Shown here piece by piece: positions 27,550 through 34,220 of a stretch of DNA of 34,220 nt. This DNA is from Planktothrix sp. FACHB-1365 (GTDB taxonomy: Bacteria; Cyanobacteriota; Cyanobacteriia; Cyanobacteriales; Microcoleaceae). Below the pieces are notes generated by a model, which saw only the letters and a list, made by a program, of their open reading frames with translations, was not told the DNA's origin and did not search any database. Both the position numbers and the translations under genes were made by a program. The stretch is taken from positions 1 to 34,220 of the forward strand of contig NZ_JACJSC010000046.1 of assembly GCF_014697575.1 (NCBI RefSeq). The letters run 5' to 3'. The first letter of the stretch is position 1, and every line of letters begins with the position of its first letter.

Positions 27550-27578
27550 ATAATAAACCAAAGGCAACTGCTTGTCAA
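27550..27578 (-). promoter_or_regulatory. Predicted sigma70-type promoter of the CRISPR array
   Basis: On the minus strand a perfect -35 TTGACA (27578-27573) is followed after 17 bases by TATTAT (27555-27550). Transcription would begin near 27543 and give ~200 bases of leader before the first repeat at 27345. The direction agrees with the repeat handle and the decayed left end. Confidence 0.75.
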
Positions 27579-27705
27579 GATTAATTTTCTATGGTAAATA
27601 AGCAGCGTTTCTCAAATCCATAGCAAAAATTTGATAAAAACGTTATGGTGATTCTCTAAACCGCTTGATTCATATCCAGAAATCCTTGAAAAGGAGAATA
27701 GTCTC

Positions 27706-29058
27706 ATGTCAGATATTCTTAATGCTCAGTCACCCCATCATGTTGTCATTGTCGGAGGTGGATTTGGCGGACTCTATGCAGCAAAAACCCTGGGACGTTC
27801 TTCCGTTAAAGTCACGTTAATTGATAAACGGAATTTTCATCTATTTCAACCTTTATTATATCAAGTAGCTACGGGAAGTTTATCCCCTGGAGATATTGCT
27901 TCACCCTTGCGAAGCGTGTTGAGAGATAATAAAAATACTCAAGTTTTAATGGGGGAAGTTGTTAATTTAAACCCCAATGAAAATAAATTAATTCTGAATA
28001 ATGGGGAATTAAATTATGATACCTTAATTGTCGCCACAGGTGTTTCACATCATTATTTTGGAAATGACCAATGGGCACCCCTAGCTCCCGGATTAAAAAC
28101 CGTTGAAGATGCGTTAGAAATGCGACGCAGAATTTTTTCAGCCTTTGAAGCCGCAGAAAAAGAAACTGACCCAGAAAAACGCCAAGCCTTATTAACATTT
28201 GTGGTGGTAGGAGGTGGCCCCACTGGAGTTGAATTAGCGGGTGCTTTAGCCGAAATTGCCTATCGAATTTTGAAGGAAGAATTTCGCAGTATTGATACCT
28301 CAGAAACCCAGATTATATTATTAGAAGGAATGGATCGAATTTTGCCGCCATTCCCCCCGGAATTATCGGCTGAGGCTCAAAAAGGGTTAGAACACTTAGG
28401 GGTAACAGTTCGCACAAAAACCTTAGTAACCAATATTGATAATCAGGTTGTAACATTGAAATCGGGAGAGGAAATTGAACAGATTTCCGCCCAAACAATT
28501 TTATGGGCAGCGGGGGTAAAAGGGTCTAAAATGGGAGAAGCGATCGCTCGGACAACAGATGCTAAATTAGATCGAGTCGGACGGGTTATCGTTGAACCTA
28601 ATTTAACAGTTCCTAACCATCCTAATATTTTTGTGATTGGAGATTTAGCCAATTTTTCCCATCAAGGAGATCAACCTTTACCCGGTGTTGCTCCTGTTGC
28701 TCAACAGCAAGGAATTTATGTAGCAAAATTAATCCAAAAACGCTTAAAAGCTCAAACTTTACCTGCTTTTCATTATATTGATTATGGCAGTTTAGCCGTT
28801 ATTGGTCGAAATCAAGCGGTTGTTAATCTTAATTACCTAAAATTTTCGGGTTTATTGGCGTGGTTAGCTTGGGTTTTTGTTCATGTTTTCTTCTTGATTG
28901 AGTTTGACAATAAACTCTTAGTCATGATTCAATGGGCTTGGAGTTATTTTACTAATCAAGGCGGTGCCCGTTTGATTACAAATGAAGGCTTATCGGGAAA
29001 AAATAATAATATTGAAATCTCTCCTACAATTGAAGCAAAAAATACCGTTCAAGTTTAA
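27706..29058 (+). CDS. Type II NADH dehydrogenase (NDH-2)
   Basis: A 450-residue flavoprotein that oxidises NAD(P)H and reduces quinone without pumping protons. The FAD-binding motif is VVIVGGGFGGLYAAKTLG (residues ~12-29). The second dinucleotide site is VVVGGGPTGVELAGALAE near 166. FVIGDLANF near residue 308 is the FAD-contact motif. LLYQVATGSLSPGDIASPLR is typical of the family. The C-terminus (LLAWLAWVFVHVFFLIEF) is hydrophobic and should dock on the membrane. Length is usual. AAGGAGA lies eight bases before the ATG. Cyanobacteria have several paralogues (Ndb proteins), and I cannot say which this is. A terminator-like stem-loop follows the stop. Confidence 0.94.
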   Translation: MSDILNAQSPHHVVIVGGGFGGLYAAKTLGRSSVKVTLIDKRNFHLFQPLLYQVATGSLSPGDIASPLRSVLRDNKNTQVLMGEVVNLNPNENKLILNNGELNYDTLIVATGVSHHYFGNDQWAPLAPGLKTVEDALEMRRRIFSAFEAAEKETDPEKRQALLTFVVVGGGPTGVELAGALAEIAYRILKEEFRSIDTSETQIILLEGMDRILPPFPPELSAEAQKGLEHLGVTVRTKTLVTNIDNQVVTLKSGEEIEQISAQTILWAAGVKGSKMGEAIARTTDAKLDRVGRVIVEPNLTVPNHPNIFVIGDLANFSHQGDQPLPGVAPVAQQQGIYVAKLIQKRLKAQTLPAFHYIDYGSLAVIGRNQAVVNLNYLKFSGLLAWLAWVFVHVFFLIEFDNKLLVMIQWAWSYFTNQGGARLITNEGLSGKNNNIEISPTIEAKNTVQV

Positions 29059-29064
29059 CGGTTT

Positions 29065-29093
29065 AGGGTGCTAAAATAGCACCCTGATTTTGA
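29065..29093 (+). terminator. Rho-independent terminator after the NDH-2 gene
   Basis: AGGGTGCT (29065-29072) and AGCACCCT (29078-29085) form an 8-bp stem with a 5-base loop, followed by gatttt. It begins 7 bases after the stop codon. Confidence 0.85.
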
Positions 29094-29360
29094 ATTTATA
29101 AAATAGAATTTATTTTTTTCTATCCCATCAAATTTAATTTCCCTCCAAACAGGGGAAGCTACTCAAAAAATAAGTATCAAGTTTAGAGTTGAAATTTTAT
29201 CAGTTTATTCCCAATTTCTAAGAATATAAACAAGCACAGCCAGTTTCAGCGTAAAACTTTCGCCTGTTTGAGCCGTCTTGACTCATGACTTGGGTGTTAA
29301 TTGCACCACTCATTCACAATTAATGGCATAATCAAACAAAATAGGGTCAATATTGTTGCT
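29094..29360. other. Intergenic region upstream of the kinase gene
   Basis: A/T-rich sequence in which I see no gene and no clear repeat. A TTG at 29301 opens the kinase frame, but the family-typical start is the ATG at 29361. The promoter is probably here, but I could not place its boxes. Confidence 0.5.
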
Positions 29361-31769
29361 ATGGTCGGTCAGCTTTTAGACGGACGCTATCAAGTCATCG
29401 ACGTGATTGAGTCAACGGAGTTCGGGAAAACCTATCTCGCCAAAGATACTCGCCGACCGGGTGAGTCGTTGTGTTTTGTTAAGCATTTGCATCTCGCCCC
29501 AGAAGATGCCAAACTCGTCAATGTAGCCCGTCAGCGCTTTCAACAAGAAGCCAAGGTCTTAGAAAAACTGTCTCAACATGATCAAATTCCGCACCTGTTG
29601 GCTTATTTTGAAGAAAATCGAGAATTTTATTTAGTCGAATCTTATATTGCAGGTCATTCCTTAATTGATGAAATTTTACCCGGTCAGCCCTTAACAGAAA
29701 ATCAAGTTATAAATTTGCTAACGGATGTGTTAGGAATTCTCCAGTTTGTACATCAACAGGGAGTCATTCATCGGGATATTAAACCGGGTAATTTAATCCG
29801 TCGTCAAACCGATGGAAAAATTGTGCTACTGGATTTTGGGGCGGTTAAAGAAATTCATCTCAACTCTCATCAGAATTCCCCCACCAGTCGTGTTGGGACT
29901 CTGGAATATATGCCTCTTGAACAATTCCAATGTCATCCCCATTTTAATAGTGATATTTATGCTTTGGGAATGGTTGCAATTCAAGCATTAACGGGTTTAC
30001 CTGTATCTGAATTACCCAAATTACGGAAAAATAATGGCTCTAATGTTGGGGACATTGTTTGGCGACATTTAGCGATTATTAGTGTTGAATTGGGCGATAT
30101 TATTGATAAAATGGTTTGTTCAGATTATCAGCAACGGTATCAATCTGCTGATGAAGTTCTATCGGCTCTTAAAACGTTTCAATCTCCCTATTCTCCTAAC
30201 CTTTCTAAATCTAAACTAGAAATTTATCGGGAAGAAGTTAAAAGTTGCGCCAACCATCATCGCGGTGAAATTTCGATTATTGGTCGGCAAATTTTAGAAG
30301 AATTACGCTTAAGTTTAGAGTTGTTACCGGAGGAAGCAGAAGCAATTGAAGATGAAATTTTAAACCCCTATCGCAAATATCGAGAAAAGGGAGAACGCTA
30401 TGAACAAGCGTTAATTGCAACGATGCAACAAGAATATCCCTTTACCCCTGAAACCCGTGAAGAATTACAACGATTACAACAACTCTTAGGCTTAACGGAT
30501 GAAGATATTGCAGCTATTGAAAAGTCGATTTTACCCCAATCTATTTTAAGTCAAATTGCTCAAGTTATCCAGAATTTTAGTTGGAATCCAAAGCCATACT
30601 TATCTCCAAAAACGGAGTCTAAATTCTTTAAAAAACCTCATCTATCTCAACTGCTTTGGTTGGGATTAGGTTTGGTTAGTTTATTGGGAATTATTCTAGC
30701 AACCTATGAATATCAAAAATGGAGAAATGTACAACAATTACAAACTCAAAACTTGAATAAAATTAATGAATTTTTAGCCGTTGGAAATTATGATCAATGT
30801 TTAGATGAAGCTCAAAAGATGGCTGAACTCTCTCGTCAGAATAAAGTTCTTCAAAATCTGATTCAACAATGTCAAGATAAAGTGTTTTGGAAAACCGTTA
30901 CGCCTCAAAATTTTGCTCAAAATTCCGATGCGGTTTGGGCCGTTACCTTTAGTCCCGATGGTCAAACTCTCGCCACGGGGAGTGAAGATACACTGGTAAA
31001 ACTCTGGGATATTCAAAGTGGAACAGAAACTAAACGTTTAGAAGGAGATGCTTCTCCGATTTATTCAGTTGATTTTAACTCCGATGGCACAGAAATCTCC
31101 TCTGGAAGCGCATTTTGGCAAATCTTAGAATGGAATCTAACCACTGGACAACCTTATCAACCCCTACAACATTTAGCAACAATTTGGTCAGTGGATGTTA
31201 GCCCGGATAATCAAAAAATTGCCAGCGCCAGTGCGGATAAAACAGTTAAAATTTGGAATCGAAAAACAGGAGAAATTTTACAAAATTTAACAGACCATCA
31301 AGATGAGGTTTATGTCGCTATTTTTAGCCCCGATAATCAACTTTTAGTGACAGGTTCTAAAGATCAAACGATTAAAATTTGGAAGGTAGACACCGGAGAA
31401 TTAATGAATACTCTCACCGGACATTTAGAGGCCGTTCGCTCACTAGCCATCAGTTCTGATGGTAAAATAATTGTCAGTGGGAGTTTGGATAATACCGTCA
31501 AAGTGTGGAACCTAGAAACCGGAGATTTAATTCATACCCTCACCGGACATACTAACGATGTTTTATCCGTTGCCATTAGTCCTGATAATAAGATTATTGC
31601 TAGTGGTAGCCGAGATAAAACCATTAAACTCTGGAATTTAAAAACAGGAGAATTATTAAATACCTTAACCGGACATCAAGATGAGATTTATTCGGTTAAA
31701 TTTAGTCCCGACGGAAATCGTTTAGTCAGTGGAAGTAAAGACAAAACGATTAAATTCTGGTTACGTTAA
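29361..31769 (+). CDS. Ser/Thr protein kinase with transmembrane segment and C-terminal WD40 propeller
   Basis: An 802-residue membrane protein kinase of the cyanobacterial Hanks type. From the ATG at 29361 the sequence begins MVGQLLDGRYQVIDVI, the common start of this family, so the upstream in-frame TTG (29301) is less likely. The kinase domain spans ~10-270: Lys41 in CFVKHL, the catalytic loop HRDIKPGNL with Asp139, and DFG Asp158. The glycine-rich loop is degenerate. Residues ~300-400 form a helical region, followed by one membrane segment at ~429-452 (LSQLLWLGLGLVSLLGIILA). Seven WD40 blades at ~517-802 (SPDNKIIASGSRDKTIKLWN type) would complete one propeller. The kinase is then cytoplasmic and the propeller on the opposite side. 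The ligand and substrates are unknown. Confidence 0.93.
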   Translation: MVGQLLDGRYQVIDVIESTEFGKTYLAKDTRRPGESLCFVKHLHLAPEDAKLVNVARQRFQQEAKVLEKLSQHDQIPHLLAYFEENREFYLVESYIAGHSLIDEILPGQPLTENQVINLLTDVLGILQFVHQQGVIHRDIKPGNLIRRQTDGKIVLLDFGAVKEIHLNSHQNSPTSRVGTLEYMPLEQFQCHPHFNSDIYALGMVAIQALTGLPVSELPKLRKNNGSNVGDIVWRHLAIISVELGDIIDKMVCSDYQQRYQSADEVLSALKTFQSPYSPNLSKSKLEIYREEVKSCANHHRGEISIIGRQILEELRLSLELLPEEAEAIEDEILNPYRKYREKGERYEQALIATMQQEYPFTPETREELQRLQQLLGLTDEDIAAIEKSILPQSILSQIAQVIQNFSWNPKPYLSPKTESKFFKKPHLSQLLWLGLGLVSLLGIILATYEYQKWRNVQQLQTQNLNKINEFLAVGNYDQCLDEAQKMAELSRQNKVLQNLIQQCQDKVFWKTVTPQNFAQNSDAVWAVTFSPDGQTLATGSEDTLVKLWDIQSGTETKRLEGDASPIYSVDFNSDGTEISSGSAFWQILEWNLTTGQPYQPLQHLATIWSVDVSPDNQKIASASADKTVKIWNRKTGEILQNLTDHQDEVYVAIFSPDNQLLVTGSKDQTIKIWKVDTGELMNTLTGHLEAVRSLAISSDGKIIVSGSLDNTVKVWNLETGDLIHTLTGHTNDVLSVAISPDNKIIASGSRDKTIKLWNLKTGELLNTLTGHQDEIYSVKFSPDGNRLVSGSKDKTIKFWLR

Positions 31770-31790
31770 TACAAACCGCGTAGAAACTAG

Positions 31791-31814
31791 AGAGACGCGC
31801 CGTGGCACGTCTCT
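31791..31814. repeat. Palindromic repeat between convergent genes
   Basis: AGAGACG (31791-31797) pairs with CGTCTCT (31808-31814) around an inner GCC-GT-GGC hairpin. Palindromes of the AGAGACGTnnCnnnnACGTCTCT kind are common in cyanobacterial intergenic DNA. It lies between the ends of the kinase gene and the peptidoglycan-binding gene and may stop both transcripts, although neither side has a strong T-run after the stem. Confidence 0.7.
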
Positions 31815-31824
31815 ACAAAAAAAG

Positions 31825-32484
31825 CTAAATTCCTAATGCTGCCAGCGTTGCAGGGCCAGCAATACCATCGGCGGAGAGTCCACAATCTGCTTGAAAAGCT
31901 TTAACAGCATGGGCGGTTAGTTTCCCATAGTAACCTGTGGAGTTCGCATTAAAATAACCCAGGTTAGCTAAACGATTTTGCAGTTTTTTGACCTGATAGC
32001 TACTGTCACCCCGCGACAGATAGCCACTACCTCCGCCACAATGATGACTACAGCCATAACTGGTATCAGTATAGTGATGCTTCTTCGGTTTATGATATCC
32101 ACCGACTCCTAACGCTGATGCCGTTGCAGGGCCAACAACTCCATCGGGATGCAAGCCATAATCTCTTTGAAACGCCATAACTGCGTGTTTCGTGACTTTA
32201 CCAAAGTAACCCGTTGCTTTGCCACCAAAATAGCCATAGTCCTGCAACGCATATTGAACTTTTTTCACACCATAGCCACTATCTCCATAGTAGAGGGAGG
32301 CACTAGCAGGTTGGCTCACGCTGACGATGGATAAGCCAATGGCTGTTGCCACAATAGGCATCCAAACCGCCGTTGACATTTGACTCCAATTTATACCTCG
32401 GAATAGTACCAAACCGCCATTGAGATGGGGTTGCCGAGGAGACTCATAAGCAGAAACAAGATGATTATAAGCAAGCGTATCCAT
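31825..32484 (-). CDS. Secreted protein with two peptidoglycan-binding domains
   Basis: A 219-residue protein. A hydrophobic segment at ~41-57 (WMPIVATAIGLSIVSVS) followed by PASAS suggests signal peptidase cleavage after Ala62. Forty residues precede it, which is long for a signal peptide. Two PG_binding_1 domains follow, at ~65-125 (GDSGYGVKKVQYALQDYGYF) and ~160-219 (GDSSYQVKKLQNRLANLGYF), each ending in DGVVGPAT- or DGIAGPAT-like motifs. They are joined by a His/Lys/Gly-rich linker. There is no catalytic domain, so it probably just binds cell wall. The ATG is preceded by GAGGA. It is convergent with the kinase gene. Confidence 0.9.
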   Translation of the reverse strand: MDTLAYNHLVSAYESPRQPHLNGGLVLFRGINWSQMSTAVWMPIVATAIGLSIVSVSQPASASLYYGDSGYGVKKVQYALQDYGYFGGKATGYFGKVTKHAVMAFQRDYGLHPDGVVGPATASALGVGGYHKPKKHHYTDTSYGCSHHCGGGSGYLSRGDSSYQVKKLQNRLANLGYFNANSTGYYGKLTAHAVKAFQADCGLSADGIAGPATLAALGI

Positions 32485-32711
32485 GAAATCCTCGATGAAT
32501 GGCTCAAAATTACAATAAGCAGTAGTGAATCTGATTAAAATTCAGCTACTAACCCTTAATTTATAGCTTTCAGATCAATTAACGTCCAGAGTAATTTTAT
32601 TTTTTCCGAAACTTTTATTAAAACTTAACAAAAACATTGTCATTTTTGAGAGGCACAAACTTTATAGTTTACTATAAATCCAAAAATACGAATCCGACTT
32701 GCGGAGAAAGA

Positions 32712-34016
32712 ATGGTTAATTTTTATATCGGGATTGATTTTGGCACGTCCGGTGCTCGTTCTATTACGATTAATCCTCAAGGAATAGTGGTAGCTGAAAC
32801 TCAATTTCCGTTTCCCCCCTTAACAGACTCTTCGGGACACATTGCCCTTTGGAAAACGGCTTTATTCGCAGTGATTCAAGAAATTCCAGTGAAGGTTCGC
32901 CGTCAAATTCAAAGAATTGCAATTAATGGAACCTCTGCCACTGTGCTACTTTGTGATACTCAGGGGATCCCCGTGGATTCCCCTATTTTATACAATGATA
33001 GCCGAGGTGCTACCGTTCTAAAATTGTTAAAGAAAATTGCTCCCCCTGATCATTGTGTCATGAGTGCCACTTCTAGTTTAGCCAAACTGATCTGGTGGTT
33101 AACGGTTAAAAAGATTGATATTAAACAACAACAATTAGGTTGTTTATACTTTCTCCATCAAGCTGATTGGTTAGGATTTTTGCTGCATGGAAAATTAGGG
33201 ATTAGTGATTATCATAATAGTTTAAAATTAGGTTATGATGTAGAGAATTTTTCCTATCCCCATTGGTTAATTAACAGTTTAAAATCCCTGATCAATTTAG
33301 ATCGATTGAAACTTCCTGATGTCGTTGCTCCGGGAACTCCCATCGCTACAATTACCCCAGAAATAGCAGAACAATTACAGTTACCCAAAACCTGTAAAGT
33401 TTGTGCAGGAACCACCGATAGTATCGCTGCATTTTTAGCAAGTGGGGCAAATGTTCCAGGGGAGGCCGTCACCTCTTTAGGCTCAACATTAGTTTTAAAA
33501 CTCCTCAGTAAAACTCCCGTAAATAATATTAAATATGGTATTTATAGCCATCGTTTAGGGGATTTATGGTTAACGGGAGGTGCATCTAATACGGGAGGTG
33601 CCGTATTACGTCAATTTTTTAGCCCTCTTGAATTGGAAACTTTCAGTCGTCAGATTAACCCTAATAATAATAGTCATTTACATTATTATCCCTTAATTAA
33701 AAAAGGCGAGCGTTTTCCGATAAACAATCCTGAATTACTTCCCGGTCTTGAACCTCGTCCTGAAAATCCTGTTGAGTTTCTCCAAGGGTTATTAGAAAGT
33801 ATGGCTAAAATTGAAGCTCAAGGTTATCAACTTTTACAACAGCTTGGTGCAACTCCGTTAACTCAAGTTTATACCGCCGGAGGTGGAGCCCAAAATTCAA
33901 CTTGGACAGCTATTCGTCAGCGCTATTTAAACGCTCCTGTAGTCCAACCTATTCATACAGAAGCCGCCTATGGTAGCGCGTTACTTGCCTTAAAGAAAGT
34001 AAAAAATGAAGCTTAA
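32712..34016 (+). CDS. FGGY-family sugar kinase, D-ribulose kinase type (SePSK/XK-1-like)
   Basis: A 434-residue ATP-dependent sugar kinase. Asp9 lies in the phosphate-binding start GIDFGTSGARSI. Asp236 in GTTDSIAAFLASGA is the likely catalytic base. GEAVTSLGSTLVLKLLS and GGASNTGGAVLRQFF line the nucleotide site, and LEPRPENPVEFLQGLLE is near the C-terminus. The overall pattern resembles the cyanobacterial enzyme from Synechococcus elongatus and plant XK-1, which phosphorylate D-ribulose rather than D-xylulose. This is recalled from family knowledge, not a search. The ATG at 32712 follows GGAG by six bases, so the TTG at 32637 is rejected. It converges on the 23S rRNA gene 76 bp away. Confidence 0.92.
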   Translation: MVNFYIGIDFGTSGARSITINPQGIVVAETQFPFPPLTDSSGHIALWKTALFAVIQEIPVKVRRQIQRIAINGTSATVLLCDTQGIPVDSPILYNDSRGATVLKLLKKIAPPDHCVMSATSSLAKLIWWLTVKKIDIKQQQLGCLYFLHQADWLGFLLHGKLGISDYHNSLKLGYDVENFSYPHWLINSLKSLINLDRLKLPDVVAPGTPIATITPEIAEQLQLPKTCKVCAGTTDSIAAFLASGANVPGEAVTSLGSTLVLKLLSKTPVNNIKYGIYSHRLGDLWLTGGASNTGGAVLRQFFSPLELETFSRQINPNNNSHLHYYPLIKKGERFPINNPELLPGLEPRPENPVEFLQGLLESMAKIEAQGYQLLQQLGATPLTQVYTAGGGAQNSTWTAIRQRYLNAPVVQPIHTEAAYGSALLALKKVKNEA

Positions 34017-34092
34017 GATATTACTATCTCATACTCAGTTAAATTCAAAATCAGGAACACTGAAGATTGCAGAGAAAACTGGAGTCAGAGAT

Positions 34093-34220
34093 AAGGTCAA
34101 GCCCTCGGTCTGTTAGTGTGTCTCGGCTGCATCCATCGCTGGACTTCGACCTAACACCTATAAACGGGTGTTCTGCCCGTGACCTTACTTGGTTAAGCCA
34201 ATGAGAGTAATCATCTTGAG
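34093..34220 (-). rRNA. rrl: 23S ribosomal RNA, 3' end (5' part outside window)
   Basis: Read on the minus strand, the sequence from 34220 to 34093 follows the 3' end of cyanobacterial 23S rRNA: AGATGATTACTCTCATTGG, then AGTAAGGTCACGGGCAGA, then CTAACAGACCGAGGGCTTG and ACCTT. This corresponds to the last ~128 bases of the molecule. The exact 3' end is estimated at 34093 from the conserved GACCTT. The usual 5S gene does not follow. Confidence 0.93.

Larger units (their letters stand above)
27346..27705. other. CRISPR leader and upstream region of the NADH dehydrogenase gene
   Basis: 360 bp without a credible gene. It holds the predicted minus-strand array promoter (27550-27578), an inverted repeat just downstream of it (27498-27548) and a third TTTTCGTGAA near 27387-27396 in the leader. 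The plus-strand promoter of the dehydrogenase gene must lie in the right part. Its ribosome site AAGGAGA (about 27691-27697) is clear. Confidence 0.65.

Noticed and set aside
29301-29360. Upstream TTG start of the kinase
   Set aside because: The ATG at 29361 begins the conserved GQLLDGRYQV segment where family members start.
32637-32711. Upstream TTG start of the ribulose kinase
   Set aside because: The ATG at 32712 has GGAG at good spacing and begins just before the conserved GIDFGTSG.
34017-34092. Possible 5S rRNA after the 23S gene
   Set aside because: The gap is shorter than a 5S gene and only six bases match its 5' end.

Overview
The window comes from a cyanobacterium, most likely a filamentous one of the Oscillatoria/Planktothrix type. 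The evidence is the many GCGATCGC (HIP1) octamers, the giant Calx-beta/RTX protein, a WD40 Ser/Thr kinase, a cyanobacterial-type ribulose kinase, CRISPR repeats with an ACTGAAAC handle, and a 23S rRNA end of cyanobacterial type. The genus is inferred from overall style, not from a database match.

Layout. 1-204 is the tail of an unidentified gene. 552-10373 is one giant modular secreted protein (3273 codons): FG-GAP repeats, Ig-like and Calx-beta modules, a Pro-Thr linker and RTX repeats. It contains a nearly identical tandem duplication of 1791 bp. 10512-15675 holds a histidine phosphatase, a membrane-anchored CHAT protease-like protein, tatC, an orphan HigA-type antitoxin with a damaged 5' end, and an HD-domain protein. 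15807-19997 is a probable two-gene unit: a zinc-ribbon/class III cyclase/ATPase/TPR regulator followed by a beta-hydroxyacid dehydrogenase. 19998-22721 is a small accessory island with a MazEF-type and an MNT/HEPN-type toxin-antitoxin pair, two possible small ORFs and an unknown gene. It carries three copies of a ~65-70 bp hairpin repeat and a pair of 31-bp direct repeats.

22722-26677 holds a membrane-anchored glycosyl-hydrolase-like protein, a second and smaller RTX protein with a poly-C tract, and a WG-repeat protein. 26735-27345 is a CRISPR array without cas genes in the window. Its handle sequence, its decayed left end and a strong promoter at 27550-27578 all indicate transcription on the minus strand. 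27706-34016 holds a type II NADH dehydrogenase, a kinase/WD40 protein, a secreted peptidoglycan-binding protein and a D-ribulose kinase homologue. The window ends inside the 3' end of a 23S rRNA gene on the minus strand (34093-34220), with no 5S gene in the expected place.

How it fits together. Several products concern the cell surface and export: two RTX proteins (type I secretion expected, but no transporter genes here), TatC, the peptidoglycan-binding protein and the glycosyl-hydrolase-like protein. A second theme is stress, defence and signalling: toxin-antitoxin pairs, CRISPR, the CHAT protein, the cyclase/ATPase and the kinase. The strongest non-gene signals are the intragenic duplication, the hairpin repeat with a compensated base pair, the CRISPR leader promoter with its hairpin, the poly-C tract in the second RTX gene and the missing 5S gene.
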